Shown: in pieces, positions 46,149-55,539 of the stretch | Layout: every line of letters starts with the position of its first letter | Position numbering within the stretch: the stretch's first letter is position 1 | Source: Shewanella indica | Lineage (GTDB): Bacteria > Pseudomonadota > Gammaproteobacteria > Enterobacterales > Shewanellaceae | Length of the DNA stretch: 64,000 nucleotides | Direction: 5' to 3' | Assembly: GCF_002836975.1 (NCBI RefSeq) | Contig: NZ_NIJK01000039.1 | Coordinates: 1 to 64,000 of the forward strand | Translations under genes and position numbers: made by a program | The notes under the pieces: model-generated | Databases searched by the model: none | Told to the model about the DNA's origin: nothing | Seen by the model: the letters and a program-made list of their open reading frames with translations, nothing else

Positions 46149-46823
46149 ATGAAACCCATGTTCCTTATCATTCCGGCTTTGTTTCTGGGGGCTTGCACTG
46201 CTACCCAGAATAAACCCATAGCCGATGATCCCTATTATGCGCCTGTGTATCCTGAAGCACCGCCAACCCGGATAGCGCCGACCGGCTCTATTTATCAGGA
46301 TAGCCAGGCGTCTTCGCTTTACTCGGATCTGCGGGCGCACAGGGTAGGGGACATCATCACTGTGGTGCTGGTGGAGTCAACCCAGGCGAAGAAAAGCGTC
46401 GGTAACAAGATCAAGAAAGGCTCGGACATGTCGGTGAACCCGCTCTACATGGGCGGCAGCAATGTCACCATCAAGGGCAATCCGCTGGATTTCCGTTACG
46501 GCGACAGCATGGATACCAATCGTGAGGCCGATGCCGATCAGAGCAACAGCCTCTCCGGGCAGATCTCGGCCAATGTGATGCAGGTGCTGGGCAATGGCAA
46601 CCTGGTTATTCGCGGTGAAAAGTGGATCACCATCAATAATGGCGACGAGTTTATCCGGGTAACCGGCATTATTCGGCCGCAGGATATTACTCCCGAGAAC
46701 ACCATAGATTCACCCAAAGTCGCCAATGCCCGTATTCAATACAGCGGTACCGGCACCTTTGCCGATTCGCAAAAGGTGGGCTGGCTGAGCCAGTTCTTCC
46801 TCTCTGACTGGTGGCCTTTCTGA
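46149..46823 (+). CDS. flgH: flagellar L-ring lipoprotein FlgH
   Basis: This 224-residue protein has a lipoprotein signal ([16 protein letters not shown]). The L-ring blocks [32 protein letters not shown] and [31 protein letters not shown] follow. ATG at 46149 is favoured by GAGGTG upstream; an in-frame GTG stands one codon earlier. It forms the outer-membrane bushing. Confidence 0.96.
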   Translation: MKPMFLIIPALFLGACTATQNKPIADDPYYAPVYPEAPPTRIAPTGSIYQDSQASSLYSDLRAHRVGDIITVVLVESTQAKKSVGNKIKKGSDMSVNPLYMGGSNVTIKGNPLDFRYGDSMDTNREADADQSNSLSGQISANVMQVLGNGNLVIRGEKWITINNGDEFIRVTGIIRPQDITPENTIDSPKVANARIQYSGTGTFADSQKVGWLSQFFLSDWWPF

Positions 46824-46833
46824 GGATAAGCTC

Positions 46834-47925
46834 ATGAAAATCAAATTAATCATGGCACTAGCCTGTTTGCTGGTTTCTCTGCCGGGACAGGCCGAGCGCA
46901 TCAAGGATATCGCCGATATCCAAGGGGTCAGGGATAACCAGTTGATAGGCTACGGTCTGGTGGTCGGTTTGCCGGGCACCGGGGAGAAGACCCGTTACAC
47001 GGAGCAGACCTTCAAGACCATGTTGAAGAATTTCGGCATCAATTTGCCGGATAACTTCAGGCCCAAGATCAAGAATATTGCCGTGGTGGCAGTGCATGCC
47101 GATATGCCACCCTTTATCAAGCCGGGACAAACCCTGGATGTGACGGTATCGAGCCTGGGTGAAGCCAAGAGCCTGCGCGGCGGTACTTTGCTGCAGACTT
47201 TCCTTAAAGGGGTGGACGGCAATGTTTACGCCATCGCCCAGGGCAGTTTGGTGGTTAGCGGTTTCAGTGCCGAGGGCCTTGATGGCTCCAAGGTTATCCA
47301 GAACACGCCAACCGTGGGCCGTATTCCCAACGGCGGCATAGTCGAGCGTGAAGTGGCCAGCCCCTTCGGTAATGGCGATCACCTGACTTTTAACCTGCAC
47401 AGAGCCGATTTCTCCACCGCCAAGCGCACCGCCGATGCCATTAATGGCTTACTCGGCCCGGGTATGGCACGGGCGCTCGATGCTTCTTCCATTCAGGTCA
47501 GTGCCCCCAGAGATGTGTCGCAGCGGGTATCTTTCCTGGCCACCCTGGAAAATATTCAGGTTGAGCCTGCCGATGAGTCGGCCAAGGTGATAGTCAACTC
47601 CCGCACCGGCACCATAGTGGTCGGCAAGGACGTAAAACTCCTGCCGGCGGCAGTGACCCATGGCGGCCTTACCGTCACCATTGCCGAAGCGACTCAGGTT
47701 TCTCAGCCCAACGCCCTGGCCGGTGGCCAGACTGCGGTGACCAGCAACAGCACCATAGATGTGGCTCAGGACAATAGACGTATGTTTATGTTCAACCCGG
47801 GCACTTCCCTCGATGAGTTGGTGCGGGCGGTGAATATGGTGGGCGCGGCGCCATCGGATGTGTTGGCAATCCTCGAAGCCTTAAAGATGGCAGGGGCTTT
47901 GCATGGTGAACTCATCATCATCTGA
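46834..47925 (+). CDS. flgI: flagellar P-ring protein FlgI
   Basis: This 363-residue protein has a signal peptide ([20 protein letters not shown]) followed by [32 protein letters not shown], the FlgI signature. It forms the periplasmic ring in the peptidoglycan, with help from FlgA. AGGAT precedes the start. Confidence 0.97.
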   Translation: MKIKLIMALACLLVSLPGQAERIKDIADIQGVRDNQLIGYGLVVGLPGTGEKTRYTEQTFKTMLKNFGINLPDNFRPKIKNIAVVAVHADMPPFIKPGQTLDVTVSSLGEAKSLRGGTLLQTFLKGVDGNVYAIAQGSLVVSGFSAEGLDGSKVIQNTPTVGRIPNGGIVEREVASPFGNGDHLTFNLHRADFSTAKRTADAINGLLGPGMARALDASSIQVSAPRDVSQRVSFLATLENIQVEPADESAKVIVNSRTGTIVVGKDVKLLPAAVTHGGLTVTIAEATQVSQPNALAGGQTAVTSNSTIDVAQDNRRMFMFNPGTSLDELVRAVNMVGAAPSDVLAILEALKMAGALHGELIII

Positions 47926-47950
47926 TTAATGGCACATTGGTTTATCGACT

Positions 47951-48961
47951 ATGAACAAAATGGCTGACGCGGCGCAATTTCTGGATCTCGGTGGGCTGGA
48001 CAAGCTCAGAGCCCAGGCGCAGCAGGATCAAAAAGCAGCGCTTAAGGAAGTCGCGCAGCAGTTTGAAGGCATCTTTGTGCAGATGTTGATGAAAAGCATG
48101 CGAGATGCCAACGCGATATTTGAATCCGACAGCCCGATGAACAGCCAGTACACCAAGTTCTACGAGCAGATGCACGATCAGCAGATGTCGGTGGAGCTGT
48201 CCTCCAAAGGCATGCTGGGGCTGGCGGATCTCATGGTGCAGCAGTTGTCACCGGAAAATTCCGGCATTACCCCGGCCTCAGTGCTCCGCGGCGATGTCGA
48301 TAACCGCAGTGTCGCGGCCTTGAGCGGCGGCCAGGCAGAGAAGATATCCGGTGTTGAAGCGACTGCGGCCAAAGCATCCGCGCTGCCAAGCAGTGACAGT
48401 CTGCAGCAGGTATTGAGCGGCAAAGTATTGCCGTCATGGCGGCAGGCGCGGCCGGCAATCGGCAGTCAGGAAGAGTTTGTCAGACAGCTTTATCCTCATG
48501 CCAAGGCTGCTGCCGATGCCTTGGGGACTCAACCCGAAGTGCTGCTGGCGCAATCGGCTCTGGAAACCGGTTGGGGCCAGAAAATGGTCCGTGGTCATAA
48601 AGGTGAGTCCAGTAACAACCTGTTCAATATCAAGGCCGACAGACGTTGGCAGGGTGAGAAAGCGGCGGTGTCTACCCTGGAATATGAGCAGGGCACAGCT
48701 GTGCGGCAAAAAGCTGACTTTCGGGTGTACGACAGTTTTGAGCAGAGCTTTAACGACTTTGTCCGCTTTATTTCCGATAACGATCGTTACAGCCAGGCGC
48801 GCAAGATGGCCGCTAATCCCGACGAGTTTATCAAGGCACTGGCCGAGGCGGGATACGCCACGGATCCTCAATATGCCAACAAGGTGATGAAAGTGCTGGA
48901 TACCATCAAGGCCGATTTTGGTCAGTTGTTGCAGGAGTTCGGCTCAAAGCCGGGCCAGTAA
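47951..48961 (+). CDS. flgJ: rod cap and peptidoglycan hydrolase FlgJ
   Basis: This 336-residue protein has two domains. The N-terminal rod-capping part (QQFEGIFVQMLMKSMRDANAIF) is joined by a linker (about residues 110-160) to a C-terminal glucosaminidase domain (QPEVLLAQSALETGWGQKMVRG, with the catalytic Glu in ALETGWG). This is the usual gamma-proteobacterial form, which cuts peptidoglycan so that the rod can pass. There is no signal peptide, as expected for type III export. Confidence 0.95.
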   Translation: MNKMADAAQFLDLGGLDKLRAQAQQDQKAALKEVAQQFEGIFVQMLMKSMRDANAIFESDSPMNSQYTKFYEQMHDQQMSVELSSKGMLGLADLMVQQLSPENSGITPASVLRGDVDNRSVAALSGGQAEKISGVEATAAKASALPSSDSLQQVLSGKVLPSWRQARPAIGSQEEFVRQLYPHAKAAADALGTQPEVLLAQSALETGWGQKMVRGHKGESSNNLFNIKADRRWQGEKAAVSTLEYEQGTAVRQKADFRVYDSFEQSFNDFVRFISDNDRYSQARKMAANPDEFIKALAEAGYATDPQYANKVMKVLDTIKADFGQLLQEFGSKPGQ

Positions 48962-48981
48962 AGGTGCAGGAGCGATAACCC

Positions 48982-50907
48982 ATGTCTATGGATCTGTTCA
49001 ATATAGCCCGCAGCGGGATCCTGGCTGCCCAATCACAATTGGGGGTGACCAGTAACAATATTGCCAACGTCAATACTGAAGGCTATCACCGCCAGGTGGC
49101 TATACAGGGCAGCTCCACCTCAATGCGTCTTGGCAATAACTTCTATGGCACAGGTACTTATGTGCAGGATGTAAAGCGTATCTACAATGATTATGCTGCC
49201 AGAGAGCTGCGTATCGGTCAGACAGGGCTCAGTGCTGCCGAGGCCAGCTACACCAAGCTCAGCGGGCTGGATCAGCTGTTTTCCCAAATAGGCAAGGCGG
49301 TGCCAGCCTCATTGAATGACTTTTTCTCCGGTCTCAATAGTTTGGCTGACCTGCCAGCGGATCTGGGGATCCGCGGCTCTGTGCTCAATTCGGCCTCGCA
49401 ACTGGCGCAGAATCTCAATCAAATGCAGAGTCATCTGACAGGTCAGGTGCAGCAAACCAATGATCAGATTGAAAGCATTACCACCAGGATCAATGAGATC
49501 AGTAAAGAGATGGCGCAGATCAATCTTGAACTGATGAAGTCACCCGGTAACGATGCGCAGTTGTTGGATAAGCAAGATGCGCTGATTAAAGAGTTAAGCC
49601 AGTACGCCGAAGTCAATGTGATCCCGCTGGAAAACGGTGCTCGCTCCATCATGCTGGGTAGCTCTTTTATGTTGGTATCCGGTGAAGTGGCCATGACCAT
49701 GGGCATGACCGCAGGTGACCCCTTCCCCAATGAGCCAGAGCTGACCTATAGCCTCGGGGGCAACGAGTTGAAGGCCGACCCCGCCAAGCTTGGGGGGCAA
49801 CTGGGCGCCTTATTTGATTTTCGTGACAACACCCTGATGCCCGCCAGCCATGAGCTGGGGCAGTTGGCGCTGGGGATTGCCGATGCTTTTAACGAGATGC
49901 AGTCCCAGGGTTTTGATCTCAATGGCGAACTCGGACAACCCATTTTTACCGATATCAATGACCCTGTGATTGCCGCTGGCCGTGTCGGCGCCTATTCCGG
50001 CAACGCGGGCACAGCTTCTTTGAGCGTTAATATCGATGATGTCGGCGCCCTGTCCGGCAGCAGTTATGAGCTGAACTATACCAATGCCGGTAATTATGAA
50101 CTCAAGGACATGAAGACGGGGGCGGTGACCAATTTGACGCTCAACGGCGATACTCTGGAAGGCGCCAACGGCTTCAGTATCAAAATTGATGCCGGTGCCA
50201 TGGCTGCCGGTGACAGGTTTGAAATACGGCCAACGGCCAATGCGGCGGCCAACATAGGTGTGGTGATGTCAGATCCCAAGGGTATTGCCGCAGCGGCGCC
50301 GAAAATTACCGCTAACGCAGGTAATTCAGGCAGCACTTCAGTGAAGTTGGTCAGCATAGACGACAGAAGCGCGGCTAACTTCCCCGTGACTGACAGTGAG
50401 CTGACATTCACCCTGGATACCAGTGTCAATCCGCCTTCCTATGAAGTATTTGATGTCAACGGCGCTTCTTTGGCAACCGGGACGGCTGCGGGTACTCCGC
50501 CGCAGATCAGCGCCTTTGGTTTTACTTTTGAAGTCGATGGCAGTAGTGGCGGTAGTGAGAGTTTCACCTTTGATCTCAGCTTTGCGCCGGGTGACAACAC
50601 CAATGCCTTGGCCATGGCCAAACTCAGTGACAGCAAGATAATGAATAACGGTAAGTCGACCCTGGGTGATGTGTTTGAAAAGACCAAGCTGGATATTGGC
50701 AGCCAAACCAAATCTGCCCAAGTCAGGGCCGGTTCGGCAGAGGCCATTTACAACCAGGCCTATGCCAGGGTGCAGTCGGAGTCGGGAGTTAACCTGGATG
50801 AAGAAGCGGCCAATTTGATGCAGTTCCAACAGGCCTATCAGGCATCGGCACGGATCATGACTACGGCCAATGCCCTGTTCGACACCCTGTTCAGTTCGGT
50901 TCGATAG
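48982..50907 (+). CDS. flgK: hook-filament junction protein FlgK (HAP1)
   Basis: This 641-residue protein begins SMDLFNIARSGILAAQSQLGVTSNNIANVNTEGYHRQVA and ends VNLDEEAANLMQFQQAYQASARIMTTANALFDTLF, the conserved D0 ends of FlgK. The middle is variable. It is exported with FlgN as chaperone. AGGAG lies before the start. flgL follows after 11 bases. Confidence 0.96.
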   Translation: MSMDLFNIARSGILAAQSQLGVTSNNIANVNTEGYHRQVAIQGSSTSMRLGNNFYGTGTYVQDVKRIYNDYAARELRIGQTGLSAAEASYTKLSGLDQLFSQIGKAVPASLNDFFSGLNSLADLPADLGIRGSVLNSASQLAQNLNQMQSHLTGQVQQTNDQIESITTRINEISKEMAQINLELMKSPGNDAQLLDKQDALIKELSQYAEVNVIPLENGARSIMLGSSFMLVSGEVAMTMGMTAGDPFPNEPELTYSLGGNELKADPAKLGGQLGALFDFRDNTLMPASHELGQLALGIADAFNEMQSQGFDLNGELGQPIFTDINDPVIAAGRVGAYSGNAGTASLSVNIDDVGALSGSSYELNYTNAGNYELKDMKTGAVTNLTLNGDTLEGANGFSIKIDAGAMAAGDRFEIRPTANAAANIGVVMSDPKGIAAAAPKITANAGNSGSTSVKLVSIDDRSAANFPVTDSELTFTLDTSVNPPSYEVFDVNGASLATGTAAGTPPQISAFGFTFEVDGSSGGSESFTFDLSFAPGDNTNALAMAKLSDSKIMNNGKSTLGDVFEKTKLDIGSQTKSAQVRAGSAEAIYNQAYARVQSESGVNLDEEAANLMQFQQAYQASARIMTTANALFDTLFSSVR

Positions 50908-50918
50908 GAGCTTGAGAG

Positions 50919-52124
50919 ATGCGTATTTCAACTTCACAGATGTACCAGCAGAATTTAAACAGCATTCTGCAGAAGCAAACCGATACCAACAGGATCCTCG
51001 AACAGCTCTCCAGCGGTAAAAAGGTCAACACTGCCGGTGATGACCCGGTGGCAGCTATCGGCATAGACAACCTCTATCAGCAAAACGCGCTGGTGCAGCA
51101 GTATCTCAAGAATGTGGATTACAGCAAAAACCGCTTATCTTTGGCGGAAAGTAAGCTCGGCAGCGCCGAAACTTTGGTCACCGGCATTCGTGAACAGATG
51201 CTGCGTGCAGTAAATGGCACCCTTGGTCCCTCGGAACGGCAAACTATTGCCGATGAAATGCGCAGCAGTTTGGATGAACTTCTAAGTATTGCCAATACCC
51301 AGGATGAGTCAGGCAATTACCTGTTTGCCGGATACAACACAGATACTCAGCCCTTTGCCTTCGATGCCAGCGGCAACATGGTTTACAGCGGTGATAGCGG
51401 CGTTCGTGATGCCTTGGTGGCACAAGGGGTTGCTATGGGCACCAATATTCCCGGGGACTCGGCTTTTATGAATGCTGCCAACGCCTTGGGTGACTACGGC
51501 GTCAATTATTTGGCCCCGCAAACCGGGGAGTTCAGGGTACTCAGTGCCAAAATAAGCCCTCCTGGGAGCCATGTGGCTGATACCTACACCTTTAACTTTA
51601 CCGATAACGGCGCTGGTGGGGTTGATTTGCAAGTGTTGGATTCAAGCGGTACGGCTGTCAGCAATGTGGCTAACTTCGATGCCAGTAATCCAGTGAGCTT
51701 CAACGGTATAGAGGTGAAGCTGGATGGCACGCCGGCTGGCGGGGATTCCTTCACCATGGAACCTAAGGCCGAGGTACCTATTTTCGACACCATTCAACAG
51801 GCGATAACCCTGCTGGAGGATCCCGATCTGATCAATACCCCCAACGGACAAGCTGAGTTGGCACAGTTATTGGATAATCTTGATAGTGGTATGACTCAAC
51901 TCGGTGTAGCCAGAGGCGTTGCGGGCAATAGTCTCAAGAGCCTCGAAAGCTACAGCAGCAATCATGCAGAAGAAGAGTTGGTGAATAAGTCGGCATTGTC
52001 ACTGCTGGAAGATCTCGATTACGCCGCGGCGATAACCGAATTTCAAAAACAGCAGTTGGCCTTGAACGCCGTTTCAAATGTGTTCAGTAGAGTGGGTTCT
52101 GTTTCCCTGTTTGACTTTATTTAA
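50919..52124 (+). CDS. flgL: hook-filament junction protein FlgL (HAP3)
   Basis: This 401-residue protein has the flagellin-like N-terminal end MRISTSQMYQQNLNSILQKQ...LSSGKKVNTAGDDPVAAIG and C-terminal end LSLLEDLDYAAAITEFQKQQLALNAVSNVFSRVGSVSLFD, typical of FlgL. It caps the junction before the filament. AGGAG lies before the start. Confidence 0.95.
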   Translation: MRISTSQMYQQNLNSILQKQTDTNRILEQLSSGKKVNTAGDDPVAAIGIDNLYQQNALVQQYLKNVDYSKNRLSLAESKLGSAETLVTGIREQMLRAVNGTLGPSERQTIADEMRSSLDELLSIANTQDESGNYLFAGYNTDTQPFAFDASGNMVYSGDSGVRDALVAQGVAMGTNIPGDSAFMNAANALGDYGVNYLAPQTGEFRVLSAKISPPGSHVADTYTFNFTDNGAGGVDLQVLDSSGTAVSNVANFDASNPVSFNGIEVKLDGTPAGGDSFTMEPKAEVPIFDTIQQAITLLEDPDLINTPNGQAELAQLLDNLDSGMTQLGVARGVAGNSLKSLESYSSNHAEEELVNKSALSLLEDLDYAAAITEFQKQQLALNAVSNVFSRVGSVSLFDFI

Positions 52125-52131
52125 CAGTAAA

Positions 52132-52157
52132 CAAAGACCTACCCGTCTGTCAGATAA
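52132..52157 (+). promoter_or_regulatory. possible sigma-28 promoter of the first flagellin gene
   Basis: CAAAGACC, ten bases and TCAGATAA resemble the FliA consensus but with several mismatches and one base less spacing. Position (63 bases before the ATG) fits. Confidence 0.45.
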
Positions 52158-52168
52158 GTTGTTAACAA

Positions 52169-52200
52169 TTTTAGCCAAGCTCCGAGTCTTGGCGCTAAAA
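52169..52200 (+). promoter_or_regulatory. 5' leader hairpin of the first flagellin
   Basis: TTTTAGC and CAAG pair with CTTG and GCTAAAA across a 2-base bulge, giving an 11-bp stem with an 8-base loop. It ends just before GGAAGAGGAA, the ribosome binding region, where GGA motifs could also bind CsrA. Confidence 0.4.
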
Positions 52201-52219
52201 CTAGGAAGAGGAACTCAAC

Positions 52220-53414
52220 ATGGCTATTACCGTTAATACCAACGTAACTTCATTGAAGGCGCAGAAAAATCTTAACGGCGCCAACAACCATCTGCAGACC
52301 TCCATGGAGCGTCTGTCCAGTGGCCTGCGTATCAACAGCGCCAAAGACGATGCAGCCGGTCTGCAGATCTCCAACCGTCTGACCAGCCAGTCAGATCAAC
52401 GGCCTGGATGTGGCCCAACGCAACGCCAATGACGGTATTTCTATCGCCCAGACCGCCGAAGGTGCCATGCAGGAGTCCACCAATATTTTGCAGCGTATGC
52501 GTGATTTGTCACTGCAATCGGCCAACGGCTCCAACTCGGCCGAAGACCGCACCGCCATGCACAAAGAGTTGTCGGCCCTGCAGTTAGAGTTAACTCGTAT
52601 CTCTGAGACCACCTCTTTTGGGAATCAGAAGTTGTTGGATGGCAGCTACGGAACTCAGGCCTTCCAGGTGGGCGCCAATGCCAATGAAACGATTTCCGTC
52701 ACATTGGGAGATGTGGGCGCTGATGCAATAGGCAAGGGTGCGCAGACTGTTGCAGGTCAATTGAGTGCAGCAAACATTGCAGCGTTGACAACAAATGATA
52801 ACAACAGCGATGGCATTTCAGGTACTTTAACATTTGGGTACACTCCTGCTGGCGGCACTGCAAGCAATATTACAGTAGACGTTGCCACAGGTGATGATGC
52901 AGATAGCTTGGCGGCCAAGATAAACACAGCTCTTGCTGATACGGGGGGCACTGTGAGTGTGGACTCTGGCAATATTAACTTTGGTGGTATTGCAAACAAT
53001 GGTGATGCATTGACGTTAGCAGCAGTGGATGATGCAGCTACACCAGCAGCAGTCACGCCAGAGACAGCATTGGCCTTGGGTGGTGATGATACAGGGCTGA
53101 TTACAGTGGAAGATTTGGACATATCCACCGCAGATGGAGCACAGAGAGCTGTTAGCGTGATTGATGCTGCAATTGCCGGCATTGATAGCCAACGAGCAGA
53201 TTTGGGTGCGGTGCAAAACCGGATGAGTTTTACAATCAATAATCTGAACAGTATTGGTACCAACGTGTCTGATGCCCGCAGCCGGATTCAGGATGTGGAC
53301 TTTGCCAAGGAAACGGCCACTATGACCAAGCAGCAAATTTTGTCTCAGACTTCTTCTGCCATGCTGGCCCAGGCTAACCAGTTGCCTCAGGTAGCTCTGT
53401 CACTGCTTGGTTAA
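52220..53414 (+). pseudogene. flagellin gene with a 4-base frameshift (flaA-like)
   Basis: The two ends are typical flagellin: [19 protein letters not shown]...[26 protein letters not shown] at the start, and [35 protein letters not shown] at the end. The reading frame shifts after codon 57, where CCAGCCAG (52383-52390) stands in place of the single AG(T) step seen in the intact neighbour; removing one CCAG restores a 396-residue flagellin close to the neighbour's 392. As written, translation stops at 52432 after 70 residues. It could be a true lesion, a slippage-prone switch or a sequencing error. The rest of the gene shows no decay. Confidence 0.85.
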
Positions 53415-53447
53415 ACTTGACAGGTAAATAAAAACTGCAATGGTATC

Positions 53448-53485
53448 AACCCACAACAGCGGCCAAAGCCGCTGCTGTGGGTTTT
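53448..53485 (+). terminator. intrinsic terminator after the first flagellin
   Basis: A 16-bp stem AACCCACAACAGCGGC / GCCGCTGCTGTGGGTT with one mismatch and loop CAAA is followed by TT. Confidence 0.9.
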
Positions 53486-53593
53486 ACTCATTAATGTGAG
53501 CGGGAAATTAAGTTATAGCAATAGCACGACTGTATAAAAGTCATTAAAATACAATTAATTAGTTATAATTTATAAAAATGATGATTTTTTGGC

Positions 53594-53620
53594 TAAAGTC
53601 TCTCAGTTGGCTGCCGTTAC
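53594..53620 (+). promoter_or_regulatory. sigma-28 promoter of the second flagellin
   Basis: TAAAGTCT, exactly 11 bases and GCCGTTAC, close to TAAAGTTT-N11-GCCGATAA. It lies about 75 bases before the ATG. A 17-bp palindrome overlaps its right end. Confidence 0.85.
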
Positions 53621-53632
53621 AGTGACTGTAAC
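53616..53632. promoter_or_regulatory. 17-bp palindrome over the -10 of the second flagellin
   Basis: GTTACAGTGACTGTAAC is a perfect 8-bp inverted repeat around a central G, covering the -10 and likely start site. It may be an operator or a 5' leader structure. Confidence 0.45.
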
Positions 53633-53693
53633 AGATTAGCTCCGCTTGGCTTGACAGCCAGCCAGCGGTCAACCAGCAAGAGAGGAACCTATT

Positions 53694-54872
53694 ATGGCCA
53701 TTTCCGTCAATACCAACGTGACTTCCCTGAGTTCACAAAAGAACCTCAATAATGCCAACAGTGCATTGAAAACCTCCATGGAGCGTCTGTCCAGTGGCCT
53801 GCGTATCAACAGCGCCAAAGACGATGCTGCCGGTCTGCAGATCTCTAACCGTTTGACCAGTCAGATCAACGGCCTGGATGTAGCCCAACGCAACGCTAAC
53901 GATGGTATCTCCATCGCCCAGACGGCCGAAGGCGCCATGCAGGAGTCCACCAATATTTTGCAACGGATGCGTGATTTGTCACTGCAATCGGCCAACGGCT
54001 CCAACTCGGCTGAAGACCGTGCTGCTATGCAAAAAGAGATTACCTCGCTCCAGGAAGAATTGACCCGTATTTCCGATACCACAGCTTTTGGTGGTCAGAA
54101 ACTACTTAACGGCAGCTACAGAACTCAGGCCTTCCAGGTGGGCGCCAATGCCAATGAAACGATTTCCGTCACGTTGGGAGATGTGGGCGCTGATGCAATA
54201 GGCAAGTCAGGAAAGGAAGTCACGGGTACTTTTGCAGCTGCTAACGTTACCGGTTTGATTGGTAAAACCGGTAACGAGGCTTTGGAGTTCGGTTACACTG
54301 ATGCGGACGGTAAGACAAAAACGCTTACAGTTGACTTTACAAATGTATCAGATATTGATGGTTTGGCGTCTGCAATCAATACTGCTTTAGCCGATACTGG
54401 AGTTTCTGTTGTTAAAGACACTGCTGGCACAGAGTTGAAGTACAGTGGTTTTATGGAAAATGGCAGTACTGCTTTGACAGTATCAAAAGCTACTAAGGGT
54501 GATTCTTCGGACATTAAAGCAGACGTTGCCGTAACAGTTGGCGAGGACGATTCAGGATTTTCAGCAATTGAAGGTGTTGACATATCCACTGCCGATGGAG
54601 CACAGAGTGCTGTTAGCGTGATTGATGCTGCAATTGCCGGCATTGATAGCCAACGAGCAGATTTGGGTGCGGTGCAGAATCGTCTGAGTTTTACTATCAA
54701 CAACCTGAACAACATCTCTACTAACGTTTCAGACGCCCGTAGCCGGATTCAGGACGTGGACTTTGCCAAGGAAACGGCACAGATGACCAAGCAGCAGATT
54801 TTGTCTCAGACTTCTTCAGCCATGCTGGCCCAGGCTAACCAATTGCCTCAGGTGGCTCTGTCACTGCTGTAA
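53694..54872 (+). CDS. flagellin (flaB-like), intact
   Basis: This 392-residue flagellin has conserved D0/D1 ends ([61 protein letters not shown] at the start; [43 protein letters not shown] at the end). The central part (residues 165-290) is more AT-rich and differs from the first flagellin. It is the main filament protein if the first gene is inactive. AGAGAGGAA lies before the start, and a sigma-28 promoter stands upstream. Confidence 0.96.
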   Translation: MAISVNTNVTSLSSQKNLNNANSALKTSMERLSSGLRINSAKDDAAGLQISNRLTSQINGLDVAQRNANDGISIAQTAEGAMQESTNILQRMRDLSLQSANGSNSAEDRAAMQKEITSLQEELTRISDTTAFGGQKLLNGSYRTQAFQVGANANETISVTLGDVGADAIGKSGKEVTGTFAAANVTGLIGKTGNEALEFGYTDADGKTKTLTVDFTNVSDIDGLASAINTALADTGVSVVKDTAGTELKYSGFMENGSTALTVSKATKGDSSDIKADVAVTVGEDDSGFSAIEGVDISTADGAQSAVSVIDAAIAGIDSQRADLGAVQNRLSFTINNLNNISTNVSDARSRIQDVDFAKETAQMTKQQILSQTSSAMLAQANQLPQVALSLL

Positions 54873-54909
54873 TCCAAGCGATTAAGGCATAAAAGGTTAT
54901 AATCAGGAG

Positions 54910-54938
54910 GGGGAGGGCTTAGTGCCCTCCCTTTTATT
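54910..54938 (+). terminator. intrinsic terminator after the second flagellin
   Basis: The stem GGGAGGGC / GCCCTCCC with loop TTAGT is followed by TTTTATTT. Confidence 0.93.
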
Positions 54939-55101
54939 TGACGTACCGGGAATAATGGGTTTGCAATGTCATCGGATGATGTTTTAGTCCTTTATGGCTT
55001 TTGTTGTACTGGTTATGATGTGACCGATTGCCAGATGTCCAAAGGATGAAAGTGCGTCCTTAAGTTTGTGGCAAACCGTAACAGTGAGTAGGGAGAAACC
55101 T

Positions 55102-55509
55102 ATGAGCGGTGAAATACAAATGGCTCCTGCAATTTCAGTTGTGGCAACGCCAGCAACTGAAAAATATGACAGGGCACAACAGAATAGCAGCTCAGACAAG
55201 TTGGCTGAAGTTGGCACGAAAGCTGCTTTGAATCCAACAGAGCTAGCCGGTGTTGCGTCCGCAAAGCCAGTCGAGGCTGAAGTAGATACTGATACCCTGA
55301 TAGCGCTGACAGATTCTCTGACTGATATGATGAGCATGATGCGTAAGGGGTTGGAATTCAGGGTCGATGAGATGCAAGGAATGCCAGTTGTCAGTGTGAT
55401 GGATATGGACTCGGGTGAACTGATAAGACAAATTCCTTCCGAAGAGGCTTTGGCCTTGGCTGAGAAAATGTCTGAAATTGCCGGTGTATTGATGAAGACT
55501 GAGGCGTAA
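55102..55509 (+). CDS. flaG: flagellar protein FlaG
   Basis: This 135-residue protein has an unstructured N-terminal half and a C-terminal FlaG domain (MRKGLEFRVDEMQGMPVVSVMDMDSGELIRQIPSEEALALAEKM). FlaG influences filament length in relatives; its exact action is unclear. ATG at 55102 with GGGAGA upstream is preferred over the longer frame. Confidence 0.9.
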   Translation: MSGEIQMAPAISVVATPATEKYDRAQQNSSSDKLAEVGTKAALNPTELAGVASAKPVEAEVDTDTLIALTDSLTDMMSMMRKGLEFRVDEMQGMPVVSVMDMDSGELIRQIPSEEALALAEKMSEIAGVLMKTEA

Positions 55510-55539
55510 CTGGTACGTCACAATATTTAGGAGGTTAGC

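Noticed and set aside
55022-55029. GACCGATT as the -10 of a sigma-28 promoter for flaG
   Set aside because: No TAAA-type -35 lies at the right distance.
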